NCBI GenBank assembly: GCA_024697985.1
Contig: JAILRX010000005.1
Span: 1-9,781 of the forward strand
Direction of reading: 5' to 3'
Length of the DNA: 9,781 nucleotides
Source: Treponemataceae bacterium
GTDB lineage: Bacteria > Spirochaetota > Spirochaetia > Treponematales > Treponemataceae
The translations under genes were made by a program, and so were the position numbers. The notes below the pieces were generated by a model. That model was not told the DNA's origin and searched no databases. It was given only the letters and a program-made list of their open reading frames with translations. This document shows positions 1 through 6,477 of the stretch, piece after piece; the stretch's first letter is position 1; every line of letters begins with the position of its first letter.

Positions 1-1493
1 TTGAGTGCGGCAATCTTTGAAAAATCTTTTTCCCATCCGTGTCCGATTCGGTCCGTGATGAATTTAGAAAGTTCTGGGTTTGCACACAAAAGCCATCGTC
101 GCTGTGTGATACCGTTTGTCTTGTTGTTGAATTTCTGAGGATAGAGTTCAGCCCAAGATTTGAGTTCCTGTGTCTTAAGAAGCTCTGTGTGGAGGGCTGC
201 AACACCGTTTACGCTGAATCCTGCGTGAATTGCAAGCCAAGCCATGTAGATTGCACCGCTGTGGATGATGGCCATGTGCTCCTGCTTGTAATAATCTGTT
301 GGGAATTTAGCGCGAAGTTCGATAACGAATCGTCGGTTGATTTCTTCAACAATCTGATAAACACGTGGCAAAAGTCCCTGGAAGATGTGGATAGGCCACT
401 TTTCAAGAGCTTCTGCAAGAATCGTGTGGTTCGTGTATGCGAAGGTGTGTGTTACGATGTCCCATGCTTCGTCCCATCCGATATCGTGTTCATCCATGAG
501 GATTCGCATCAATTCTGGGATAGAAACTACCGGGTGTGTATCATTAAGCTGGATGACGTGAAGTTCTGCAAAGTGAGAGAAGTCTTCACCAAACTGGCTT
601 GTATACTGATTTACCAAATCCTGCAAGCTTGCCGAGCAGAAGAAATACTGCTGCTTGAGTCGGAGAGCTTTTCCGCTAGGACCGTTGTCGTTAGGGTAGA
701 GGACTCGGCTGATGTTTTCAGCGTCGTTCTGTTTTTCAACTGCACGATAGTACTGCATATCGTTGAAAAGCTGAAGATCGAATCCGTCCGGGCTTGTAGC
801 CTGCCACAATCGGAGTGTATTTACTGTATCAGTGTCGTATCCTACGATAGGCATATCATAAGGAGTAGCTGTTACAACTTCGGCATTTTCTACGTAGAAG
901 CTGTCTTCTCCGTTCTTGTTCTTTCTTGAACATACGTTTCCGCCGAATTTTACCTGAACTGCAAGGTCACTTCGTTTGATTTCCCATGGATCTCGGTGCT
1001 TGAGCCAGTTGTCAGGATATTCAACCTGGAAACCGTCTTCAATGTGCTGCTCGAACATACCGTACTGATATCGGATTCCGTATCCGTGTCCAGGATAGTC
1101 CAAGGTTGCAAGAGAATCCAAGAAACATGCTGCGAGTCGTCCAAGACCGCCGTTTCCCAAACCTGCATCCGGTTCTTCGTCTTCGATGCTTGTGTAATCA
1201 ACATCAATTTCTTTAAGGACTTCCTCTACTGCATCTTTAATCTGGGCATTGATGAGGTTGTTGCTCATTGCTCGTCCCATCAAAAACTCAGCTGAAAAGT
1301 AATATACCTGACGAGTTGGTTTTTGCTCGTATAGCTTTCGAGTCTGCATCCATTTTTCCATGATAATATCAAGGGAAGCTGCACTTACAGCGTCAAACAA
1401 ATCATGCTTTGAAGCCTGAGAAATCTTTTTTCCATACTGAAGCTTCAGTCTTTTTGAAAGTGCCTCTTTAAATTCTTCTGCATCAAATTTCAT
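1..1493 (-). CDS. glgP: Glycogen/starch phosphorylase, N-terminal ~497 residues (3' end outside window)
   Basis: Glycogen phosphorylase (GT35, cytosolic) releases glucose-1-phosphate from the non-reducing ends of alpha-1,4-glucans. The minus frame is open from ATG at 1493 to the window edge with no stop, so the gene is partial only because of the cut. Family motifs seen in order are YYFSAEFLMGR, EPDAGLGNGGLGRLAACFLD (the GLGNGGLGRL part at residues 111-120), PGHGYGIRYQYGMFEQ, HPVVSIPELMRIL, NHTILAEALEKW, VNGVAALHTELLK and KTNGITQRRWL near residue 460. The PLP-lysine region lies in the missing C-terminal part. The start is supported by AAGGAG at 1502-1507. It follows the debranching gene by 57 bp on the same strand, as expected for a glycogen-breakdown operon. 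Of 21 arginine codons visible, 15 are CGA, which suggests high expression under a CGA-favouring tRNA set. Identification is secure; the preferred polymer (glycogen or maltodextrin) cannot be told. Confidence 0.96.
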   Translation of the reverse strand, partial: MKFDAEEFKEALSKRLKLQYGKKISQASKHDLFDAVSAASLDIIMEKWMQTRKLYEQKPTRQVYYFSAEFLMGRAMSNNLINAQIKDAVEEVLKEIDVDYTSIEDEEPDAGLGNGGLGRLAACFLDSLATLDYPGHGYGIRYQYGMFEQHIEDGFQVEYPDNWLKHRDPWEIKRSDLAVQVKFGGNVCSRKNKNGEDSFYVENAEVVTATPYDMPIVGYDTDTVNTLRLWQATSPDGFDLQLFNDMQYYRAVEKQNDAENISRVLYPNDNGPSGKALRLKQQYFFCSASLQDLVNQYTSQFGEDFSHFAELHVIQLNDTHPVVSIPELMRILMDEHDIGWDEAWDIVTHTFAYTNHTILAEALEKWPIHIFQGLLPRVYQIVEEINRRFVIELRAKFPTDYYKQEHMAIIHSGAIYMAWLAIHAGFSVNGVAALHTELLKTQELKSWAELYPQKFNNKTNGITQRRWLLCANPELSKFITDRIGHGWEKDFSKIAAL

Positions 1494-1550
1494 AGTTTGT
1501 GCTCCTTATTTATTTTTTATTAAAAATAAAAATATATTTCTTAATTTTAA
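1494..1550 (-). promoter_or_regulatory. A/T-only spacer and ribosome binding site ahead of glgP
   Basis: The spacer between the glgX stop and the glgP start carries a good Shine-Dalgarno sequence (AAGGAG, 1502-1507, minus strand) 8 bases before ATG. The 45 bases beyond it (1506-1550) contain a single G/C base pair. Such a stretch could hold an internal promoter or act as a translation enhancer that lets glgP be made in larger amounts than glgX. I see no clear -35/-10 pair, so any promoter is inferred. Confidence 0.45.
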
Positions 1551-3692
1551 TTACCTGCTCAAAAGTACCGCACAGCTTCTTGCCGGCAATACGTAAACGT
1601 TTTTCTCGTTGATAAATTCTGCATTGTCGCCGGTCAAAAAGTCGTTCGGATATGGTACCGACGTGTCGATGATTCTGTACCAGTTCTTGCAGTTTATCGC
1701 CTTTGGAATTCGGACTGATTTGTCTTTTTCTGATGGATTCATCATTACGAAAAAGTCGTTATCGTCCTTGTCCGTGAAAATTTCAGCATGACATCCGTCA
1801 AGTCTGAATGCTACAAAACTGTTTGATTTTGACCAGTCCATCAGTTTTCCGTTTTCGCTGAACCAGCATACGTCAGGAAGCGCATCGTAAGCGTTTACGC
1901 GACCTTGGAAAAATTCCGGTCGTCTGAAAATCGGATGTCGAAGCCTCAATTCGATGAGCATTCTGACAAACCTGAAAAGCTCTGAATTTTTTTCTTTCAA
2001 GGTCCAGTCGATCCAGCCCATCGGGTTGTCCTGGCAGTAAGCGTTGTTGTTTCCGTTCTGTGTACGGCGGAATTCATCGCCTGCGACCATCATCGGGGTT
2101 CCCTGAGAAAGCAGGAGAGTCAGCATGATGTTTTTAATCTGCCTTGTTCTTGTCGCTTCGATGTTTTTATTTGAACTAGGTCCTTCAAAACCGTAGTTGT
2201 AGCTGCAGTTGTTGTCGCTTCCGTCCCGGTTGTTCTCGCCGTTCTCGTCGTTGTGCTTGCCGTTGTAGCAGACAAGGTCGTTCATCGTAAAGCCGTCATG
2301 GCTTGTGATGAAGTTTACCGAGTGGAAAGGTTTTCGTCCGTCCCTTAAATAAAGGTCCGAGCTTCCTGAAATTCTGGTTGCCGCCGCATTTGCCAAAAAT
2401 TCGTCGCCACGCCAGAACCGCCTGATTTCGTCACGGTAACGGTCGTTCCATTCAGCCCAGCGACCGCCAGGGAAATATCCTACCTGATAGGCCCCGCCAG
2501 CATCCCAGGCTTCTGCGATGATTTTTGTGTGGCTCAAAACTGGATCTTCTGCGATTCGTTCCAACATCGGAGGATTTTCAATGAGATTTCCATTGCGGTC
2601 GCGTCCCAAAATAGAGCCGAGGTCGAAACGGAATCCGTCGATGTGCATTTCGCAAACCCAGTATCTGAGGCAGTCAATTATGAAGGTTCGGACTACAGGA
2701 TGGTTACAGTTGAATGTGTTTCCGCATCCTGAATAGTTCTTGTAGTATTTTTTCTGATTGTCTTCGAGGATGTAATAAATTGAGTTATCAAGTCCCTTGA
2801 AGCTGAAAGTAAGGCCGTGCTCATTTCCTTCCGCGGTGTGATTGAATACGACGTCAAGGATTACTTCAATTCCGTTTTTGTGCATTTCGCGTACGAGCGT
2901 CTTGAATTCCTTTACGGCTTGTCCAGGTCTTTTATCCGAAGAATATCCAACCTTTGGCGCAAAAAATCCAATCGTACTGTATCCCCAGTAGTTCTTGAGT
3001 TTTTCTCCGGTCTTTGGATTTTTATTTGAGTTTTCGTTTTCGTCAAATTCGTGAATCGGCAAAAGCTCTACGCTTGTGATTCCAAGTTCCCTCAGATAAG
3101 GAATTTTTTCAATCATTCCAAGATATGTTCCTGGATGTCTTACTTGAGAAGATTCATCTTTCGTAAATCCCTTGAGGTGGGTTTCGTAGATTATGCACTG
3201 CTTGAGCTTGTAGTTAAGCGGGCGGTCTCCCTGCCAGTCAAAATCGTCATCAATTACGACGCATTTTGGAAAGTCCTTCGCTGTCCTCATTTTTGAAGTA
3301 AGGATGTCGTTTTTATCCTGAGGCGGCGCAAAGTTTTTAGGAATGTTGCTGAAGATTGATGTGTCGGTCAGACACTTTGCGTATGGATCCAAAAGGTACT
3401 GATTCTTGTCAAATCTGTGCCCGTAATCTGGATTGAAAGGTCCGTCAACTCTGTAAAGATAAAGGGCTCCTGCTTTAAGGCCCTGAAGTTGACAGTGCCA
3501 TACATCACCTGTCTTGTTCAGTTCCGGATTGAGCGTGTACGTAAATACAGGAAATTCATCATCGGGATTTTCAAAAATATCAAGAGTTACTTCTGTCCCG
3601 TTGCGAGAGAAAATGCTGAAGTTAACACCTCCGTTTACAAGAGAAGCTCCATGAGGAAGCGGTTTTCCAGGAAGTACGGTAATCTGATTCAT
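1551..3692 (-). CDS. glgX: Glycogen debranching enzyme, isoamylase type (GlgX/TreX family)
   Basis: GH13 isoamylase-type enzyme that hydrolyses alpha-1,6 branch points left after phosphorylase action. The N-terminus (about residues 5-110) is a CBM48-like domain (PLPHGASLVNGGVNFSIFSR; LYLYRVDGPF). The TIM barrel follows, with region I VILDVVFNHTAEG, nucleophile D357 in HIDGFRFDLGS, acid/base E394 in KIIAEAWDAGG and D466 in FITSHDGF, so the catalytic triad is intact. A beta-sandwich end follows (NDFFVMMNPS; YVLPARSCAVLL). At 713 residues it is within the usual range for the family. I prefer ATG at 3692: AGGTG at 3696-3700 is correctly spaced for it, whereas the in-frame GTG at 3698 lies inside that ribosome binding site. 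It lies 40 bp after the small upstream gene and 57 bp before glgP on the same strand. Arginine codons are mixed, unlike glgP. Direct (isoamylase) action is likely, but GlgX and TreX cannot be separated by eye. Confidence 0.95.
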   Translation of the reverse strand: MNQITVLPGKPLPHGASLVNGGVNFSIFSRNGTEVTLDIFENPDDEFPVFTYTLNPELNKTGDVWHCQLQGLKAGALYLYRVDGPFNPDYGHRFDKNQYLLDPYAKCLTDTSIFSNIPKNFAPPQDKNDILTSKMRTAKDFPKCVVIDDDFDWQGDRPLNYKLKQCIIYETHLKGFTKDESSQVRHPGTYLGMIEKIPYLRELGITSVELLPIHEFDENENSNKNPKTGEKLKNYWGYSTIGFFAPKVGYSSDKRPGQAVKEFKTLVREMHKNGIEVILDVVFNHTAEGNEHGLTFSFKGLDNSIYYILEDNQKKYYKNYSGCGNTFNCNHPVVRTFIIDCLRYWVCEMHIDGFRFDLGSILGRDRNGNLIENPPMLERIAEDPVLSHTKIIAEAWDAGGAYQVGYFPGGRWAEWNDRYRDEIRRFWRGDEFLANAAATRISGSSDLYLRDGRKPFHSVNFITSHDGFTMNDLVCYNGKHNDENGENNRDGSDNNCSYNYGFEGPSSNKNIEATRTRQIKNIMLTLLLSQGTPMMVAGDEFRRTQNGNNNAYCQDNPMGWIDWTLKEKNSELFRFVRMLIELRLRHPIFRRPEFFQGRVNAYDALPDVCWFSENGKLMDWSKSNSFVAFRLDGCHAEIFTDKDDNDFFVMMNPSEKDKSVRIPKAINCKNWYRIIDTSVPYPNDFLTGDNAEFINEKNVYVLPARSCAVLLSR

Positions 3693-3732
3693 AAGCACCT
3701 AAATTTTATCATTTTAATTGATAAAAATCTAC

Positions 3733-4134
3733 TCAAAGAACCTTTTTTTCAACCAAAACGCCCATCAATTCGGTGAGGATGTTTATTGGTAAAGTTTCGG
3801 CTTCATAGTTGATGAACTCACTGATGGCCTTCCAGTCTTTCTTTGGAAGGTCGTGTTCACTGTCCAGTTCTCCGTCAAAATAGCTCAAAACCGTCATCAG
3901 CCATTGAACGTGAGCATCAGTAGGCTCGTTGTCAGGTTCCTTTGTGTTCTCGATGTAGTGCTGCATCCAGTACTGCGAGATGGAAATTCCAAGGTCTCCG
4001 AAGCTTCTCGTCCTGGTTTCGAACAGCGAAGCCACCGATTTGCTTGCTCGGATTCCGTCATATTTTGCATTGTTTGCCCTGTCGTATTTTTTGATTTTCT
4101 GTACGTCGGCATAAAATTTATCCATGTTTGTCAT
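3733..4134 (-). CDS. Hypothetical protein, first gene of the glycogen-breakdown unit
   Basis: A 133-residue protein that I do not recognise. It appears soluble, with no signal peptide or membrane segment, and is likely mostly helical. The N-terminal third is basic (KIKKYDRANNAKYDG), followed by SFGDLGISISQYWMQHYIE, an acidic stretch around residues 64-75 and 93-99, and a C-terminal helix ILTELMGVLVEKKV. No cysteines or nucleotide-binding motif are seen. It is accepted as real because the frame fills the gap between the divergent promoter region and glgX, sits only 40 bp from glgX and shares its strand. Start: ATG 4134 or ATG 4125; neither has a Shine-Dalgarno sequence, and a -10-like TAAAAT ends only 6 bases before 4134. 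Its place with glgX and glgP suggests a link to glycogen use, but that is context only. Confidence 0.75.
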   Translation of the reverse strand: MTNMDKFYADVQKIKKYDRANNAKYDGIRASKSVASLFETRTRSFGDLGISISQYWMQHYIENTKEPDNEPTDAHVQWLMTVLSYFDGELDSEHDLPKKDWKAISEFINYEAETLPINILTELMGVLVEKKVL

Positions 4135-4140
4135 GCTAAA

Positions 4141-4170
4141 ATTTTACACAAAAAACTTGCTCTGTGCCAC
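4141..4170 (-). promoter_or_regulatory. Candidate promoter for the leftward glycogen unit
   Basis: On the minus strand, GTGGCA (4165-4170, 4 of 6 matches to TTGACA) is followed after 18 bases by TAAAAT (4141-4146, 5 of 6 matches to TATAAT). The start site expected about 7 bases on falls at or next to ATG 4134, so the transcript would have little or no leader. Sequence match only. Confidence 0.45.
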
Positions 4171-4179
4171 AAAAATTTA

Positions 4180-4208
4180 TTGACTTTTAAGTCGTCTCCA
4201 CATAAACT
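4180..4208 (+). promoter_or_regulatory. Candidate promoter for the PTS EIIA gene, leaderless geometry
   Basis: TTGACT (4180-4185) and TAAACT (4203-4208) are separated by 17 bases, a good sigma-70-type pair. The predicted start, about 7 bases downstream, coincides with the A of ATG at 4215. The short stretch before ATG has no Shine-Dalgarno sequence. It shares the 80-bp divergent region with the leftward promoter. Confidence 0.55.
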
Positions 4209-4214
4209 AAAAGT

Positions 4215-4661
4215 ATGAATTTACAGACAGTATTAACACCTGATATGGTGAACCTCCATTTGAAGGGAACGACAAAAGAAGAAATTATTGATGAAATGCT
4301 CGAGATTTTGATCGCAGCAGGAAAGGTTTCAGATAAAGAAGCAGCTCGAGAATGTGTTCTTGATCGAGAACGAAAGATGTCCACAGGTATGAAGCACGGA
4401 ATCGCTATTCCTCACGGAAAGACAGATTCAGTTTCAGACTTGGTTGCTTGTATCGGAATTTCAGACAATCCTGTTGATTTCGATTCTTTGGATCAGGAAC
4501 CTTGCAGAATTTTCATTATGACTCTTTCACCTGTTAACAAGACAGGTCCACACTTGCAGTTCCTTGCCGAAGTAAGCTTGCTTTTCAAGAGCGGTGAAAA
4601 ACGACAGCAGATTTTGGAAACAACAAACAAAGATGAAGTTATAAAAATTCTTACTGAATAG
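4215..4661 (+). CDS. ptsN: PTS EIIA protein, fructose/nitrogen (PtsN) type
   Basis: A 148-residue single-domain EIIA of the fructose/mannitol/Ntr family, a soluble phosphocarrier that takes phosphate from HPr or NPr. The opening MNLQTVLTPDMVNLHLKGTT fits the family N-terminus, which fixes the start. The active-site segment MKHGIAIPHGK is present, with H67 as the expected phosphorylated histidine. The C-terminal part (SPVNKTGPHLQFLAEVSLLF) matches the conserved PHLxxLxxLS region. No EIIB or EIIC domain is fused or encoded nearby, so a regulatory role is more likely than sugar uptake; treponemes are known for incomplete, probably regulatory PTS sets. It is divergent from the glycogen-breakdown genes. 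Four of its five arginine codons are CGA. It has no clear ribosome binding site. The family is secure; the symbol ptsN is a best fit. Confidence 0.9.
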   Translation: MNLQTVLTPDMVNLHLKGTTKEEIIDEMLEILIAAGKVSDKEAARECVLDRERKMSTGMKHGIAIPHGKTDSVSDLVACIGISDNPVDFDSLDQEPCRIFIMTLSPVNKTGPHLQFLAEVSLLFKSGEKRQQILETTNKDEVIKILTE

Positions 4662-4696
4662 TTAATAATTTTTATCTGTTTTATTTTATATTCTAC

Positions 4697-4730
4697 AGGC
4701 CTCTCATCTTTTGGGAGGTCTTTTATTTTT
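4697..4730 (+). terminator. Intrinsic terminator after the EIIA gene
   Basis: AGGCCTCTC (4697-4705) pairs with GGGAGGTCT (4713-4721) as a 9-bp stem containing two G-U pairs, with a 7-base loop, followed by TTTATTTTT (4722-4730). It lies 36 bases after the EIIA stop. The next gene starts only 10 bases beyond the T-tract, so that gene relies on read-through or on a promoter inside this region. Confidence 0.85.
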
Positions 4731-4740
4731 ACAGGTCCTT

Positions 4741-5178
4741 ATGTCAAATAATGTTTCAGAAATTGCCATGTCTGAATTTAAGGATGCAATGCAATTGTCC
4801 CTTGAAAATTCAGGCTCTTTTTTCCATTCTTCAGATATTCCGAATGGCACCAAAGCCATTATTTCAATAAAAGTTGTAGATGTCCTCACCGATGAAGACG
4901 AAGTTTATAACGAGGAGCTTTTGGCCCAGCTTCGAAAAGACTTGATTGAGGCCCAGCCTTTTGAACGAAAGTTTCTTTTCCTGCCGGTTTATGAAAACCT
5001 CGACTATCAGACTGTAACGGCTGCAATGAGACATACTGCACGTCGTCTTAAGAAATTTGAATCGATTGCGGGTTTTGTTTTGCCTCAGAACGAGGAGTTT
5101 AAAAACGAAAAAGTCCGCCAATATTTCATTGACGAACTTTCTGAAAAACACCCCGACTATAAATATTATAGCCTTTAG
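4741..5178 (+). CDS. Hypothetical protein, 145 residues
   Basis: I do not recognise this protein. It is predicted cytosolic, with no signal peptide, membrane segment or cysteine. Alternating strands and helices suggest a compact alpha/beta fold: KAIISIKVVDVL near residues 38-49, an acidic linker (TDEDEVYNEE), FERKFLFLPVYENL, and a basic helix TAAMRHTARRLKKF followed by the hydrophobic strand IAGFVLP. The start is ATG 4741 with AGG at 4733-4735. An in-frame TTG at 4711 is rejected because it lies within the terminator stem-loop. It sits between the EIIA terminator and the lytic transglycosylase gene, whose 3' end converges at 2 bp with no terminator between them. Function unknown; neighbours give no strong clue. 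Confidence 0.75.
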   Translation: MSNNVSEIAMSEFKDAMQLSLENSGSFFHSSDIPNGTKAIISIKVVDVLTDEDEVYNEELLAQLRKDLIEAQPFERKFLFLPVYENLDYQTVTAAMRHTARRLKKFESIAGFVLPQNEEFKNEKVRQYFIDELSEKHPDYKYYSL

Positions 5179-5180
5179 TT

Positions 5181-5969
5181 TTATTTCATTGAAAGAGCCA
5201 GGTAGTTTTCATCGCTGAAGTCGAAGAAAATTGCAACCTGCGTGTTGAAAAGTTTATCCAATCCTTCTCGATAGCTCAAAATGTTTGAAACGTAGTTTAA
5301 CGTAGATTCGGGAGTCTTTCCGCTTCTGACTTTTGTAGCGCCTGCGTTGTACATTGCCAAAGCTGAAACTTCATTTCCGGCTGCGTTCAGGCAGTATCTG
5401 AGGTGCGAAAGACCGTATTTTGCGCTTACGTATGGATCGTAAAAATCAGATTCTGTCAGTTCCGGGAACGAACGGTTGTTGAGCTGGAACAAACCTCTGT
5501 CGATTGATTTGTTCGAGTTGCTGTTCGTTACGGTCGGTCTGTAGCAGCTTTCTACGAAGGCAAGTGAAAATGCAAGTGAAAGCGGAATGCTGTTGCTGTT
5601 TGCGTTTTCAAGAATTGCCGTTGTAACTTCAGGATTTTTTGTGATCTGATTGTAGAACCAGACTACAGATTCTTTAGATGCTTCGTTCCTGTATAATTCC
5701 AGGCCCTTGTCTGTCTTTGTGTTTTTGTGGTCTGCTGCAATCAGGTGATATGCGGCTGGATCCAAGATGTTGGCTGTCTGCCATTCTTCCGAGGTCTTAT
5801 TTTTCTTGATTGCATATTCACTGTTGATAGGTGCATCTTCCGGAAGAAATTTGAAAATCAAAATACTTGCTGCTGCAAAAAACAGGCAGAACGAAATGTA
5901 GCCGATGTACTTTTTGAAAAGTTCTTTGAGGTGTTCTCTTCTTTGTTTACTTAAAGCTTTTTTGTTCAT
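5181..5969 (-). CDS. Membrane-anchored lytic transglycosylase (SLT domain)
   Basis: A 262-residue murein lytic transglycosylase that cleaves the MurNAc-GlcNAc bond of peptidoglycan in the periplasm. It has a basic cytosolic N-terminus (residues 1-20), one membrane segment at about 22-42 (YIGYISFCLFFAAASILIF) acting as an uncleaved anchor, a low-complexity linker to about 95, then the SLT domain at about 115-235. Domain motifs are FSLAFVES with catalytic E140, RGLFQLN (158-164), LAMYNAG (204-210) and LNYVSNIL (224-231). The YNAG motif is intact. The start ATG 5969 is preceded only by AAAAAGAA, a weak ribosome binding site. It converges with the 145-residue gene and diverges from the hydrogenase genes. 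It could act in general wall turnover or in making room for periplasmic flagella; nothing here decides. Confidence 0.88.
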   Translation of the reverse strand: MNKKALSKQRREHLKELFKKYIGYISFCLFFAAASILIFKFLPEDAPINSEYAIKKNKTSEEWQTANILDPAAYHLIAADHKNTKTDKGLELYRNEASKESVVWFYNQITKNPEVTTAILENANSNSIPLSLAFSLAFVESCYRPTVTNSNSNKSIDRGLFQLNNRSFPELTESDFYDPYVSAKYGLSHLRYCLNAAGNEVSALAMYNAGATKVRSGKTPESTLNYVSNILSYREGLDKLFNTQVAIFFDFSDENYLALSMK

Positions 5970-5998
5970 TTCTTTTTATTTTTCAATCTCCAAGAATG

Positions 5999-6027
5999 AA
6001 TATCGCATGATACAAAAATGTATTCAA
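5999..6027 (-). promoter_or_regulatory. Candidate promoter for the lytic transglycosylase gene
   Basis: On the minus strand, TTGAAT (6022-6027) and GATATT (5999-6004) are separated by 17 bases, giving a short leader of about 23 bases before ATG 5969. An ATACA-N4-TGTAT dyad overlaps the spacer (6010-6023). Sequence match only. Confidence 0.45.
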
Positions 6028-6036
6028 TAGTAAAGA

Positions 6037-6061
6037 TTGCAAAATAGTGCAGATTTTGCAA
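6037..6061. repeat. Perfect inverted repeat, 9-bp arms, in the divergent region
   Basis: TTGCAAAAT (6037-6045) and ATTTTGCAA (6053-6061) are exact reverse complements around a 7-base spacer, AGTGCAG. It lies just upstream of the transglycosylase -35 box and about 45 bases upstream of the candidate hydrogenase-operon -35 box. No T-tract follows on either strand, so it is more like a dimeric-regulator operator than a terminator. The regulator is unknown. Confidence 0.7.
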
Positions 6062-6105
6062 AAGTTCCGCATAGAAATTTGAACAATTGGAGATAATTTG
6101 CGTAC

Positions 6106-6134
6106 TTGCGGCTTTTTATTCCTTGGATTAAAAT
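6106..6134 (+). promoter_or_regulatory. Candidate promoter for the hydrogenase-maturation operon
   Basis: TTGCGG (6106-6111) and TAAAAT (6129-6134) with a 17-base spacer. The expected start near 6141 gives a leader of about 60 bases that contains the 6160-6174 palindrome. The -35 matches only its TTG, so this is tentative. Confidence 0.4.
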
Positions 6135-6159
6135 GATTTCAATCTGAATGCAAGGACTT

Positions 6160-6174
6160 TGCGGATCATCCGCA
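6160..6174. repeat. 15-bp palindrome in the leader of the hydrogenase regulator gene
   Basis: TGCGGATCATCCGCA has 7-bp perfect arms around one central base, and lies 28 bases before ATG 6203. As DNA it could be an operator just downstream of the candidate promoter; as RNA it could fold as a short GC-rich hairpin upstream of the AGGAGA ribosome binding site (6192-6197). No known riboswitch consensus was recognised. Confidence 0.6.
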
Positions 6175-6202
6175 TTCTCTGAGCAGAATTTAGGAGAACA
6201 GA

Positions 6203-6460
6203 ATGAACACATCAGAAAAAGCAATCGGGACGATAACCGTCCTGGTCAAGGACCGCAGCGAATCCGCGTCCAAAGTAAACGAAATCGTTTCACAATTCAG
6301 CAGCATCATAATCGGAAGATTGGGTTTGCCGTACTCTGGCAGGGATTTGAGCATCATCACTCTAATCGTTGATGCATCCACGGATGAAATCGGAGCGCTC
6401 ACCGGCAAAATCGGGCAGATCGCAGGCATTTCAGTAAAATCATCACTCATAAGAGCATAA
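6203..6460 (+). CDS. TM1266-family [FeFe]-hydrogenase system putative regulator
   Basis: An 85-residue protein of the TM1266 family, which has an ACT/NikR-C-like ferredoxin fold and is typically encoded beside [FeFe]-hydrogenase maturation genes. The family pattern is clear: GTITVLVKDRSESASKVNEI, then FSSIIIGRLGLPYSGRDLSI, ITLIVDASTDEIGALTGKIG and a final strand ISVKSSL. It has no DNA-binding domain, so its role as a regulator is presumed, perhaps through ligand binding or partner proteins. The start ATG 6203 has AGGAGA at 6192-6197 with ideal spacing. hydG starts 17 bases after its stop with its own AAGGGG, so the two are surely co-transcribed and the context agrees with the family assignment. 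Confidence 0.9.
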   Translation: MNTSEKAIGTITVLVKDRSESASKVNEIVSQFSSIIIGRLGLPYSGRDLSIITLIVDASTDEIGALTGKIGQIAGISVKSSLIRA

Positions 6461-6477
6461 AAAAAGGGGCAATCAGA

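Noticed and set aside
39..929. Open frame of 296 codons on the plus strand
   Set aside because: It lies opposite glycogen phosphorylase, whose family motifs are clear on the minus strand. The translation is rich in Cys, Val and Phe with no domain, as expected for an antisense shadow of a gene with biased codons.
4711..4740. TTG at 4711 as the start of the 145-residue protein
   Set aside because: It falls within the loop and stem of the EIIA terminator and would code for the T-tract. ATG 4741 has its own AGG.
6037..6061. Rex or Fnr operator reading of the inverted repeat
   Set aside because: The arms (TTGCAAAAT) and the 7-base spacer do not match either consensus, so no regulator is named.
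5970..6202. Known riboswitch or small RNA in the divergent region
   Set aside because: Apart from the two dyads and promoter-like boxes, no conserved riboswitch core (thiamine, cobalamin, SAM or similar) could be recognised.
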